43,945 bases of DNA from a virus. Below the pieces are notes generated by a model. It did not search any database. It was not told where the DNA came from and worked only from the letters and a program-made list of their open reading frames with translations. The position numbers were made by a program, and so were the translations under genes. The stretch spans positions 1-43,945 of IMG/VR virus record IMGVR_UViG_3300023174_000287; one strand, given 5' to 3'. The first letter of the stretch is position 1. Every line of letters begins with the position of its first letter. This document shows, piece after piece, positions 31,756 through 40,039 of this stretch.

Positions 31756-32717
31756 TCTAAAAATTCATCTTTTGAATCATTTAGAAAATCATCTTTAGCC
31801 GAACTAGTTTGAAATTTTGGACATCCTTCATATTTTCGAGTTTCTACTTTAAATCCTTTAATGTCTTTAAAATTGTCTTCTAAACTAGTTTCTACTACTT
31901 CGCCTTTATCATTTACTTTGACATAATATATATATGGATCTTTATATGGGCATTTCCATCCCCCAACTTGACACATCCACTTATTCTTAACGCTATCTAC
32001 CGCAAAGTTTGATCTGGCAGATTCTTCGTCAAACTTATTAACATAATCATTAATATGCTCGAGATAATGTTCAAATCCCTTAATTTGATTATCATCAAAT
32101 ACTAGTTCTTGAATTGGTTGTTTTGGAAACCTAAGAAATAAGAATTTAACAATAGGTTTTAATTTTGGCCATAGTTTTTTACTTGCTAGACTATACATCA
32201 TAGCTTGAATATTAGCTTCAAGATCATCACCCCTAAACTTATATTTGGAGCTTTTATAGTCGATTATATGCATTTCTTTTTTGATTTTAACAGGCTTATC
32301 TATAAAGCCTCGGATATGATATTTTGGTTGATCATTTTTAATATCAAAATCATACTCTGGTTTAACTATTTCGCCACCCTCTCCAAAGAAATCATTCTTA
32401 AGACCAACTAAAATCATATCATTTAATAATTTGTAATTGCTTTCATCAAGTTTGACCTTTGCTGATAGTTTTTTTACTAATCTATTTACTCCCTCATCAC
32501 CATCAATTGAATTCTTTTTTATTATTTTTTTATAATTTTTAAGATGTCTTTTATTTAAGAGTAATTCAAAAATTGTATGACAAATCGTACCCCTTAATGC
32601 TCCATCATTTTGACTTTGAGGAACTTTAGTATGATAATTATTCCAATAAACCCAAGAGCAAGTCTCAAGGGTTTTAATTCTAGAAGCGGATAATACTTTT
32701 AGAGATTGTTTTTCCAT
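31752..32717 (-). CDS. Cas4/RecB-family PD-(D/E)XK nuclease, probable iron-sulfur type
   Basis: The 321-residue product carries RecB/Cas4-nuclease motifs: SASRIKTLETC (10-20), GTICHTIFE with His47, GFID with Asp140, IIDYKSSK with Asp153-x-Lys155, and a helix around 168-177 (EANIQAMMYS). Cysteines 20, 249, 256 and 299 are placed like the four ligands of an AddB/Cas4 4Fe-4S cluster: one at the N-terminal end and three in the C-terminal part. It may resect DNA ends for recombination or degrade host DNA. The tail is acidic (NDSKDEFLD). It overlaps the primase gene by 19 bases. Confidence 0.8.
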   Translation of the reverse strand: MEKQSLKVLSASRIKTLETCSWVYWNNYHTKVPQSQNDGALRGTICHTIFELLLNKRHLKNYKKIIKKNSIDGDEGVNRLVKKLSAKVKLDESNYKLLNDMILVGLKNDFFGEGGEIVKPEYDFDIKNDQPKYHIRGFIDKPVKIKKEMHIIDYKSSKYKFRGDDLEANIQAMMYSLASKKLWPKLKPIVKFLFLRFPKQPIQELVFDDNQIKGFEHYLEHINDYVNKFDEESARSNFAVDSVKNKWMCQVGGWKCPYKDPYIYYVKVNDKGEVVETSLEDNFKDIKGFKVETRKYEGCPKFQTSSAKDDFLNDSKDEFLD

Positions 32718-33604
32718 TGAACTATTTCTTCTTTTGTCATCTCACCAAAATCTTTTTTAGGTGGTAGGGCTATTTTTAATTGGCTTTTATCAAAGTATCT
32801 ACTTAATCTAGCTTGAGTTTTTTCTGCTGCAATATTTCCAGCGTTGTTTTTATTTGAATCATTGTTTAAACTAATATAAATCTTTTTAGGATCAAGTTTT
32901 AAAGAATAATTTAAAATTGCTAAACTTAAGCTAGTTCCAAATGTAACAAGAGTATTCTTAACTCCAGCTTGCCATAAACTCAACATATCTCCAATACTTT
33001 CAACTAGGATTATTTCTTTTTGTTGTTGTATAATTTCTGAGTTTATAAATAATGGATAAATAAACTCTGTTTTCTCCCCAATATGCTTCCACTTTATCTT
33101 TGATAAATTGGTAATATCTCTTCCAGAAAACCCTATAATATTATTCTTAACATTAAAAATAGGAAATACATACCTATTCTTCATCTTACCCATTTTGGCG
33201 ACTCCGCCTTTAAAAGTTTTTAAAGTTTCAAGATATACTCCTCTTTTAAACCAGTAATCTTGATTATCTTCTAATCTAGAAAGAATTTCTGTATCAAATT
33301 TTTTAGAAGATTTTATAAGTGGCTTCTTGACTTCTGTAGGATTCTTAAATGCAAAATTTTTATTCTTAAGCCATTCTTGAGCGTCGCTTGAATTTTCTAG
33401 CTTTAATGTCATTTTAATTAATGAATTTATATCTCCGCTAATATTTTGTTTGAAATCTACCCATTTACCAGTATCTTTGTAAATTCTTAATACAGAATCA
33501 TTATCGCTATCTCTGTACAAAGGTCTTGTACGATATTCTTTACCATGATCTTTCAATTTATATCCTAAATCCGTAAGGATTTGAAAGACGTTTAATTCTT
33601 CCAT
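32699..33604 (-). CDS. DnaG-like primase with TOPRIM domain
   Basis: The 301-residue product makes primers for the phage polymerase. A TOPRIM domain is visible with VESIGD (Glu202, Asp206), GTSLS and the second acidic site in SLNND (245-249). Upstream, residues 142-180 have the RYVFPIFNVKNNIIGFSGRDI pattern of DnaG catalytic cores. The N-terminal 80 residues keep the outline of the CHC2 zinc domain (YRTRPLYRDSDNDSVL, GKWVDF, SGDINSL) but without the Cys/His ligands, so it probably binds no zinc. It is shorter than DnaG (581 residues) and has no helicase-binding domain. Between ThyX and nuclease genes in the helicase operon. Confidence 0.85.
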   Translation of the reverse strand: MEELNVFQILTDLGYKLKDHGKEYRTRPLYRDSDNDSVLRIYKDTGKWVDFKQNISGDINSLIKMTLKLENSSDAQEWLKNKNFAFKNPTEVKKPLIKSSKKFDTEILSRLEDNQDYWFKRGVYLETLKTFKGGVAKMGKMKNRYVFPIFNVKNNIIGFSGRDITNLSKIKWKHIGEKTEFIYPLFINSEIIQQQKEIILVESIGDMLSLWQAGVKNTLVTFGTSLSLAILNYSLKLDPKKIYISLNNDSNKNNAGNIAAEKTQARLSRYFDKSQLKIALPPKKDFGEMTKEEIVQWKNNL

Positions 33605-34248
33605 TCTAATGCCTCTGCTATTACTGGAAAGTTATTTATAAATATCTTTTTACAATCTTCTGCGATTAATCTATGTTCTTTTTGAGTATTTTCTTGAGCC
33701 CTTAATTCAATATAATGAATCCAGCTTCTCAAAGACCCTTTCATATATATTGTAGTTTGAGTTGTCAAAGGTAAAACCATTCTTGCTACTTCTTTAGCGA
33801 TACCATTATCGATCATGGTTTGATAACAATGTTCAGATAAAGAAAGAGTTTCTGCTAACAGTCCATTTAAATTATTAAATTCTGGATGATTTTTAGGTAA
33901 AAGATCTTCTCCAACTTGCCTATTCTTATCTCCTTGAAGCCTTAATTCTATATCTTCATAATCTGTGGCCTCGCTATATCTTTGCGAAAATTCTTGAAAG
34001 CTAAATGATCTATGCCTTAAAATTTGAGCAGCGATTCCGCGGCTAGTTTTGATTTCAACGCACATATCAACAAGCTCAAATGGACTCCAATGCTTGTGTT
34101 TAATTAGAAATTTTAATAGTTTTGGAGCAGTTTCAGCGTTCATTTGATTTGATGGATTGCTAACTCTAGCGCAAAACGCAACTAAATCTTCTGCATTTTT
34201 AATTCCTTTGATTTCTGGTTTTGTCACCGACACTAAACTCACGTTCAT
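33592..34248 (-). CDS. thyX: Flavin-dependent thymidylate synthase
   Basis: The 218-residue product makes dTMP from dUMP using FAD, NADPH and methylenetetrahydrofolate. The ThyX signature RHRxxSxxExSxRY is present at residues 78-91 (RHRSFSFQEFSQRY), and the C-terminal half has KGSLRSWIHYIELR (about 170-183), the usual substrate-binding region. Length equals typical ThyX. It starts with an ATGA overlap on the helicase stop, with GGAG eight bases upstream, and its stop overlaps the primase start. It would supply thymidine for A/T-rich phage DNA. Confidence 0.95.
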   Translation of the reverse strand: MNVSLVSVTKPEIKGIKNAEDLVAFCARVSNPSNQMNAETAPKLLKFLIKHKHWSPFELVDMCVEIKTSRGIAAQILRHRSFSFQEFSQRYSEATDYEDIELRLQGDKNRQVGEDLLPKNHPEFNNLNGLLAETLSLSEHCYQTMIDNGIAKEVARMVLPLTTQTTIYMKGSLRSWIHYIELRAQENTQKEHRLIAEDCKKIFINNFPVIAEALEWKN

Positions 34249-35729
34249 AGTATTTCTCCATCATTTTGATTAGAATCATTAAGTTCGTAACGCTCTCGTT
34301 GAGAAGCAGAGACATCATTCAAAGAGCCTCGCTCTTCAATATTGAAATTTTCTACTTGATAGTTTAAGTAATTCTGCGCCCATATTTCTTTTCCAGTACA
34401 ATCTAATCTCCTGACTAGATCTTGGTGACCAGCAGCATCTTTACCTTGAAATCTAGTTTTTGTTGGTATAAGTTTATGAGTACCAAATGTTTGACCATCT
34501 AGCGCAAGCTCATCTAGAGTTTTTCTTCTAAAGATTGCTACGAAAGAAGCAAACCATTGAAGTCTATCTGACAAAGAAATTACTGAGCTATCGTCAACTA
34601 CTTCTGTACCTTTTCTGTTAAAGCTTTCTCCAGTTCTATTTAATTGCATTGCAGTAATAACTGGGCATTGAATTTCTTCTGATATTCTTTTGAGCTTATC
34701 AATTTTATCTCCAATCGCTTGATGCTCTGCCCAATTTTGACCTACCTTTTCTCCAGTTAATTTTATATAATCATAAGCTATCATGGCTTGATTGCCTCTT
34801 CCAACTTTTGAAAGATACCACCTACGGATAATAGAACAAATTTGATCTATGTTTTTGTTGCCAACATGATAATGAAAATATTCATACTTCTTTACTTTGC
34901 TCCAAGCTTCTCTTACTTTCTTTGTCATTTCTTCGTTTTTGCGCCAGTTACCAGTTTCAAGATACCAAACTGGTACTCCACTCAAAGATGCAACCATTCT
35001 TAATTGAATATCTACAGTTTGCATTTCGGTATCCAGAATCAGAGTTTTTGTTTTATTCTTTGGGTTAATAGCTGTTTTAAAACAAATATCATTTAGCCAA
35101 GTCGATTTTCCTTGTCCAGGTCTACTAGCGATAGCATAAATATTACCATTTTTTAAACCACCATACATTCTATTAAACTCTGAATAGGGCGTAATAAGTC
35201 CAGTTTCATCTTTAGGAGAGTTGCCTCTTTCTTCAATAAGATCTTCTACTCCTTCAAAGATATTAATTGGTATATCGTTCTCTGAATAAGATGATATTTT
35301 TTTATTATATATCCCGTCTATCTTGCCAATTATATCATCCAGTGAATCTTCTGAATTTTTAGTAACATACTCTTTAAGGTTATCTGCTGTTTGACAAAGT
35401 TCTCTTCGAACTCTAAATTTAATTAATTCCTTACAAGCTGTCATAGTAGCTTCTTCTGTGATCTGAGAAAAGGTTAAATTATCTATATAATCAAAAATAT
35501 TAATTTCATCTTTAAAAGATATGCCTAAGTTCTTTATCTTTTCTGCTAGTAAGACTTTATCTACGTTTTCACCTTTATATTTGATATTCTTAAATACTGA
35601 ATAAATAGTAGAATGAACATCATTAAAAAAGTCATTTTCTGATAAGAAAACATCAATATCAGAGAACAGATCTTGATATTTTAATAAACCACTAAGGACA
35701 TGTCGTTCAACTTGTAAGGAGTAAATCAT
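34245..35729 (-). CDS. DnaB-like replicative helicase
   Basis: The 494-residue product has the DnaB N-terminal helical domain (about 3-105, ERHVLSGLL...) and a RecA-like motor domain. Walker A is ASRPGQGKST (201-210), followed by LILDTEMQ (about 230-237, the catalytic glutamate motif). Walker B lies at MIAYDYIKL (about 315-323), and AMQLNR near 355 is the H4-type motif. It unwinds DNA ahead of the phage polymerase. It has its own strong promoter with the ATG nine bases after the -10 box. No loader gene is recognised. Confidence 0.9.
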   Translation of the reverse strand: MIYSLQVERHVLSGLLKYQDLFSDIDVFLSENDFFNDVHSTIYSVFKNIKYKGENVDKVLLAEKIKNLGISFKDEINIFDYIDNLTFSQITEEATMTACKELIKFRVRRELCQTADNLKEYVTKNSEDSLDDIIGKIDGIYNKKISSYSENDIPINIFEGVEDLIEERGNSPKDETGLITPYSEFNRMYGGLKNGNIYAIASRPGQGKSTWLNDICFKTAINPKNKTKTLILDTEMQTVDIQLRMVASLSGVPVWYLETGNWRKNEEMTKKVREAWSKVKKYEYFHYHVGNKNIDQICSIIRRWYLSKVGRGNQAMIAYDYIKLTGEKVGQNWAEHQAIGDKIDKLKRISEEIQCPVITAMQLNRTGESFNRKGTEVVDDSSVISLSDRLQWFASFVAIFRRKTLDELALDGQTFGTHKLIPTKTRFQGKDAAGHQDLVRRLDCTGKEIWAQNYLNYQVENFNIEERGSLNDVSASQRERYELNDSNQNDGEIL

Positions 35730-35738
35730 TCAATAAAC

Positions 35739-35767
35739 ATGATACCAAACTAAAAATTAAAAGTCAA
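35739..35767 (-). promoter_or_regulatory. Sigma70-like promoter for the helicase operon, near-leaderless
   Basis: On the minus strand, TTGACT (35767-35762), 17-base spacer, TATCAT (35744-35739), then nine bases to ATG 35729. Both hexamers and the GG before TATCAT are identical to the promoter at 23275-23303. The -35 box lies next to the stop of the preceding small gene. Confidence 0.8.
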
Positions 35768-35770
35768 GTT

Positions 35771-36040
35771 TTAACTATCCTCATCATCTTCTTCATCTTG
35801 TTTTTCGTTATTTCTATTAATTAAATCTGTCGTAGCTTCAAAATTTAATTGATCAACACTTTGACCCCATGTATTTAAATAATATAAAAGTGCCATAGCA
35901 TTTATTTGATTATCAAATTTTGTATATACTTGTGGTTCGCCCTTTGCTGAGAAATTAAATAAAATATATCCACCATAACTGCACTCATCAATCTGTTTTA
36001 ATAAAGATTCTGGAAAGTTAAATTTTTTCTTATTAGTCAC
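35771..36040 (-). CDS. Small protein with acidic tail, GTG start, unknown
   Basis: The 89-residue product starts with GTG 36040; no ATG is available before the middle of the protein. A basic start is followed by a short beta segment (GGYILFNFSAKGEPQVYTKF, about 23-42), a helix (INAMALLYYLNTWG, about 46-59), and a tail of acidic residues (KQDEEDDEDS). A GTGTAAA element ends nine bases before the GTG. Located between a nuclease and the helicase gene. I recognise no family. The acidic tail resembles those on other small replication-region proteins here. Confidence 0.5.
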   Translation of the reverse strand: MTNKKKFNFPESLLKQIDECSYGGYILFNFSAKGEPQVYTKFDNQINAMALLYYLNTWGQSVDQLNFEATTDLINRNNEKQDEEDDEDS

Positions 36041-36048
36041 TATAAACT

Positions 36049-36055
36049 TTTACAC
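36049..36055 (-). promoter_or_regulatory. GTGTAAA element upstream of the 36040 gene
   Basis: On the minus strand GTGTAA followed by A ends nine bases before the GTG start at 36040, in a 15-base gap. It is the only copy of this element found in the replication region; the others precede structural genes. Confidence 0.3.
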
Positions 36056-36475
36056 TTAAATAATAAGTACGCCACATTTTTCTTCTATATATTGTGGTGA
36101 TAGATTTTTTAAATCATTTTCATAGAGTTCTAGGAATTTAAATCCATTCATTTCCAGCCATTTTTCTTTTTTAACATCTCTTTTAATGCTTTGAAGATAT
36201 TTTAATCTAGAATTATCATGAAAGAACTTATTAAAGCTTTCATGTTGACTACCTTGTATTTCAACTGCTATCTTTTTTGTTGCATTTAATAAATCTACTT
36301 TAAGCATACTTCCATAAACTGGAAACTCTTCGTATACAATATGATTTTTCCAGTAAGGATAGAAGAAATACTTGAATTTAAACTGTAATTTACTTCTGGA
36401 TTTTCCATCCCAATCTATTTCGTAATTCCTTACATTTTTATTAACGAGCTTACCGTTAATATTTAACAACCTCAT
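36056..36475 (-). CDS. PD-(D/E)XK endonuclease, Vsr/DUF559-like
   Basis: The 139-residue product has the small nuclease core: Glu49/50 in VYEEFPV, Asp61 in LKVDLL, Glu72-x-Gln74 in IAVEIQGSQH, and a helix with RLKYLQ...RDVKKEKWLEMNGFKFLELYENDL (about 90-122). The D...E-x-Q layout and the 'rD..K...w...G' pattern match Vsr-like and DUF559 nucleases. Its start overlaps the RecA stop as ATGA, so it may work with RecA in recombination or branch cutting. It could instead be a free-standing homing-type enzyme, but its place in a coupled operon argues against that. Confidence 0.65.
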   Translation of the reverse strand: MRLLNINGKLVNKNVRNYEIDWDGKSRSKLQFKFKYFFYPYWKNHIVYEEFPVYGSMLKVDLLNATKKIAVEIQGSQHESFNKFFHDNSRLKYLQSIKRDVKKEKWLEMNGFKFLELYENDLKNLSPQYIEEKCGVLII

Positions 36476-37614
36476 GATGCAAGAGTATTAATGAATTTGT
36501 TATAGAAATATTCTACTATTGGTTTATTTTCTTCAAGATAAGATCTTAAATTATCTATTCCTTGATGCTGCTTTTTAAGATCCAAGTTTGATTTTTTAAG
36601 TTCATCAATAATTTCATCAGAAAAAGTTACCCATGCACCTTTTGCAGTTGCAAATTCCCAAGCCAAGATTTGATCAATAACTTCATACTCCCTCCAAACT
36701 GAAGATCCATCTTTACGGCCATATTTAATTGGATATTGAATCTTAGAATTTGTAGATTCATTTGTAGATTTTTTAATTACAATCTTAACATTATGCCCAA
36801 TTATTTTATTCTTAACTTGGTCATATTTTTCATTTGGTTTTTCAAGAATAAGATCTTTATTAAACTTTGGTTCAAATTCAAGAATCCAATTCGCAAAATG
36901 CAATAGCGCATTTCCACCAGTTGCAGTCGTTTGACGAATATCTTTATTTGCTGCATAAGGGTCTAGCTTAATATCAGACCGAACTTGACTAATAAAAATT
37001 GCCATATGGCCACGTTTAGAAAGCGCAAGAGAAATTTTCTTCATAAGCATTGAAGAAATAACTGCTCCACCAGCAACCTTTGTTGCTTCGGTCATGCTCT
37101 TTTGAGAATCGCCTTTTGTCATCAAACCATCAACTGAATCAAGAATAAAAATATATCTTTTATTTTCATCATTAGATTGAATGAGATCTTTCATCAATTC
37201 AGAAACTGTTTCAAAAATATTACATTCAAATACAAAGCAAGTTCCGTCAACCCATTCTTTAGCGTCAGTTACGAACTTGATACCAGAGCGATCTTTAATT
37301 TCTTTACTCAATCTTCCTTCTGCTTTAAAAAGTAAAGCTCTAGAATTATCTACCGTTTTAAGAAAGTTCTTTGTTACTTCAAGTGCTTCTGAGGTTTTTC
37401 CACCTTCATTCATGCCAATAAATCTATGTAAACCTGGGCATAAACCACCACCTGTAGCGATATCCAGGTTTAAACTACCAGTTGATACTTTATAATATAC
37501 CTCATCTTCAAAATTGTAATGATCCTCTTTGTTTTCCTTTAAAAAGGATAATAGTCTGTCTGATGCACTTGGACCAGATGATTCAATAATTTCTTCTTTA
37601 GATTTTTTTGCCAT
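36472..37614 (-). CDS. recA: RecA/UvsX-like recombinase
   Basis: The 380-residue product binds ssDNA and drives strand exchange. Visible are STGSLNLDIATGGGL (44-58), Walker A GMNEGGKT (67-74), the catalytic glutamate in KAEG (Glu99), Walker B FILDSVDGL (about 155-163), and the ISQVRSD loop with TGGNAL (about 210-237). The Walker A middle (MNEG) is less typical than cellular RecA (ESSG) and closer to phage recombinases. The start overlaps the upstream gene by 17 bases and its stop overlaps the nuclease gene. Confidence 0.9.
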   Translation of the reverse strand: MAKKSKEEIIESSGPSASDRLLSFLKENKEDHYNFEDEVYYKVSTGSLNLDIATGGGLCPGLHRFIGMNEGGKTSEALEVTKNFLKTVDNSRALLFKAEGRLSKEIKDRSGIKFVTDAKEWVDGTCFVFECNIFETVSELMKDLIQSNDENKRYIFILDSVDGLMTKGDSQKSMTEATKVAGGAVISSMLMKKISLALSKRGHMAIFISQVRSDIKLDPYAANKDIRQTTATGGNALLHFANWILEFEPKFNKDLILEKPNEKYDQVKNKIIGHNVKIVIKKSTNESTNSKIQYPIKYGRKDGSSVWREYEVIDQILAWEFATAKGAWVTFSDEIIDELKKSNLDLKKQHQGIDNLRSYLEENKPIVEYFYNKFINTLAS

Positions 37615-37930
37615 ATCTTATAAATTCTATCAAACTTTTAGGCTTTTTGCAAATGTTTTTATCATCTTGGACTTTATTTTTCTCTAGTTTTACTATTTGA
37701 ATATTTAAATTTAATTTAAATTTCTCATACTCTGATAATAGAAAAGCTTTGCCCTCACTTTTAAGAAACCAAGCTAATGATGGAAGCTTAAAATCTCTTA
37801 AGTTATCCCAAAATTCAAACTCTTTGAATCTTTTAGTTAATCTTTGAGCAATTTTAATCTCTCTTGGCCAATTTATGTTGTCTTTTATATGTTTTTTAGT
37901 TATAAATTGACAAAGCTTATGCTGACTCAT
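37598..37930 (-). CDS. Small basic protein before recA, unknown
   Basis: The 110-residue product is rich in lysine and aromatic residues and probably mostly helical, with INWPREIKIAQRLTKRF (about 19-35) and FKLPSLAWFLKSEGKAFLLSEY (about 47-68). It may bind DNA. Its start overlaps the epimerase stop as TAATG, and its end overlaps the recA start. The position suggests a replication or recombination accessory role, such as loader or mediator. No motif identifies it. Confidence 0.55.
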   Translation of the reverse strand: MSQHKLCQFITKKHIKDNINWPREIKIAQRLTKRFKEFEFWDNLRDFKLPSLAWFLKSEGKAFLLSEYEKFKLNLNIQIVKLEKNKVQDDKNICKKPKSLIEFIRYGKKI

Positions 37931-38757
37931 TATAATAGTTTACTAATTCCTTGGTAAATGTCAATATCTTTTTTAAATCCTAGACTATTTATTTTAGTGG
38001 TATCCAAATACATATCTTTAACTTGAACTATTCTGTGAAATTCTGGTTGGTCTATGGCAATTATGTTTGATTTTGAATTAGTTTGTTTGACTACGTAATC
38101 TATAATATCTTTAAATACTATAGGCTCTCCATTACCAATATTATAAATATCATTAACTTGACTATTATTCAAGCACAACTTAATAGCTTTACAAGCATCT
38201 TCTACATGAATATAATCTCTTATGAAATATCCATTAAAATACAAATTAATTTCTTCGTTATTTTTTATTCTGTTTATTAAATAAGTTAGTGCATTTTTCT
38301 TCTTAGAAGTTCCAGAATCATTATTACCATAAACATTTGCGAGTCTTAATATTCTATATTTGATATTAAAAGTCTTGCAATAGCTTATTAGTAAATCTTC
38401 TGCACATTTTTTTGTAATAGAATAAAATCCTTTTGGATTGCAATAAGAAGTCTCTTTGGCTGGTAAATCTGTATCTCCATAAACAAACCAAGAGCTTACG
38501 AAGTTGAAAATTATATCTTTATTTTTGCAGTTATCTAAAACATCCATCAATTTAATTAAATTCGTATTTATATCTTTATATGGATTTTCTAGAACATTAT
38601 AATTATCCGTAGTACTAATCATATACAATATATTTTTATAATACGGTACGTTATGATTTCTTGGATGAACATAAACTTCATCCTTGTATAAATTATGAAA
38701 GTTAGAACCTACAAAACCAGTTCCACCAAATAAATCAATGCTTGGACTCGTATGCAT
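37930..38757 (-). CDS. NAD(P)-dependent sugar epimerase/reductase (extended SDR)
   Basis: The 275-residue product has the nucleotide-binding turn GGTGFVG (11-17), the catalytic serine region VSSWFVYG (87-94), Tyr112-x3-Lys116 in YSITK, and a late RDYIHVEDACKAI segment (about 190-202) typical of NDP-sugar epimerases and 4-reductases. It overlaps the RfbH-like gene upstream by 23 bases. It may reduce or epimerise the 4-keto-3,6-dideoxy product of that enzyme, as abequose, paratose or colitose synthases do. The exact sugar is not readable from sequence. Confidence 0.75.
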   Translation of the reverse strand: MHTSPSIDLFGGTGFVGSNFHNLYKDEVYVHPRNHNVPYYKNILYMISTTDNYNVLENPYKDINTNLIKLMDVLDNCKNKDIIFNFVSSWFVYGDTDLPAKETSYCNPKGFYSITKKCAEDLLISYCKTFNIKYRILRLANVYGNNDSGTSKKKNALTYLINRIKNNEEINLYFNGYFIRDYIHVEDACKAIKLCLNNSQVNDIYNIGNGEPIVFKDIIDYVVKQTNSKSNIIAIDQPEFHRIVQVKDMYLDTTKINSLGFKKDIDIYQGISKLL

Positions 38758-40039
38758 TTAGAACTTCTTGTATATACTTTATGTTATCTTCACCAATAGT
38801 TGGAGAGCATCCTACAAAAAATACTTTTTCAAGAACAGCATTTGCATTAGGATAATTTCTCCAATCTTCTAAATGTTTATAAGCTGGATGCAGGAGTATA
38901 TTTCCTGCAAAATAATTTCTAGTTTGAACTCCATTTTCTTCTAAATAATTTACCAGATTACTCTTAGATAGATAACAACCACAAATAATAGGTACTCCAA
39001 ACCAAGAGACATCTGCGTTTTCAAAAACAGATGGAAACTTTAAGTTGGGAATTTTAGAAAAAATATTTTGAATTTTATTTTTATTTGATACTCTTTTTTT
39101 ATGAAATTCATTCATCTTTTTTAATTGAACCAGACCAATCGAACCTTGTAAGTCTAATGGTTTCAAGTTATAACCAATTTGAGTAAAAAAATACTTATGA
39201 TCAATGTTGTATGGAACTTCTTTAATCCAATTAGAGAATCTAGCGTTACAGCTTCCATTTTTTAATAGATTACAACTACCAATACAATAGCAATCTCTTC
39301 CCCACCAAGCAAAACTTCTAGCTAATTTTGCAACGTCTTCAATATTAGAAGAAATCATTCCGCCTTCCCCAGTGGTTAGATGATGCGCTGGATAAAATGA
39401 GCAACTAGAAGCTACGCAGTATTCATTTAAATGCCTACCCTTCCATTTACTTCCGAAGCTATCACATCCATCTAAAATTAATTGAATATTATATTTTTTA
39501 GAAATTCGAATGAGTTTATCAAAATCTGGAGGATTGCCTAAAACAGGAGAAATAAATATAGCTTTTGTATTTTTAGTTATTTTACTTTCTAATTCATTTA
39601 GATCAAAATTTAAAGTATCAAATTCAATATCTATAAATACTGGTTTTAAATTGTTTTGAATAATAGGATTTAGAGTAGTGGGGAAACCTACTACAGAAAC
39701 TAAAATTTCATCATTATCTTGCCAATTAAAATGTTTCTTAAGTGCTGCGATCATTATTAGATTAGCGGAGCTACCTGAATTAACCATTACAGAATATTTC
39801 TCATTAATTTTTTTAGAAAATTCTTTTTCAAATCTGGCTACATTTTCACCGCTGGCTAGCCATTTGCCAAATAAAAGAGTATCTATAGCTTCTACAAGCT
39901 CTTCTTTTGTATAGGATGGCCCACCATAGTATACTTTATTTTTTGTATCTTTTAAATTGTGACAGAATTGAGGGATAAATGTATTCTCTTCTTGCTCTAA
40001 AGAGTTTATAAAGTTTAAGATTTTATCTTTTTTAGTCAT
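38735..40039 (-). CDS. rfbH: RfbH-type (E1) NDP-4-keto-6-deoxyhexose 3-dehydrase
   Basis: The 434-residue product is the iron-sulfur, PMP-dependent dehydrase that removes the 3-hydroxyl on the route to 3,6-dideoxyhexoses. The usual PLP lysine is replaced by histidine (His220 in FYPAHHLTTGEGG), the diagnostic change of this class. The 2Fe-2S cysteines are present as Cys192-x57-Cys250-x-Cys252, with a last cysteine at 264 (or 256). Known E1 enzymes have seven residues before the last cysteine; here a short insertion makes it eleven. Start overlaps the gmd stop. A cognate E3 reductase is not seen in this window and may come from the host. Length equals bacterial RfbH (about 437). Confidence 0.85.
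   Translation of the reverse strand: MTKKDKILNFINSLEQEENTFIPQFCHNLKDTKNKVYYGGPSYTKEELVEAIDTLLFGKWLASGENVARFEKEFSKKINEKYSVMVNSGSSANLIMIAALKKHFNWQDNDEILVSVVGFPTTLNPIIQNNLKPVFIDIEFDTLNFDLNELESKITKNTKAIFISPVLGNPPDFDKLIRISKKYNIQLILDGCDSFGSKWKGRHLNEYCVASSCSFYPAHHLTTGEGGMISSNIEDVAKLARSFAWWGRDCYCIGSCNLLKNGSCNARFSNWIKEVPYNIDHKYFFTQIGYNLKPLDLQGSIGLVQLKKMNEFHKKRVSNKNKIQNIFSKIPNLKFPSVFENADVSWFGVPIICGCYLSKSNLVNYLEENGVQTRNYFAGNILLHPAYKHLEDWRNYPNANAVLEKVFFVGCSPTIGEDNIKYIQEVLNAYESKH

Noticed and set aside
38735-40039. Assignment as ColD (GDP-4-keto-6-deoxymannose 3-dehydratase)
   Set aside because: The gmd neighbour suggests it, but ColD lacks the iron-sulfur cysteines, while this protein has Cys192-x57-Cys250-x-Cys252 and the RfbH length.
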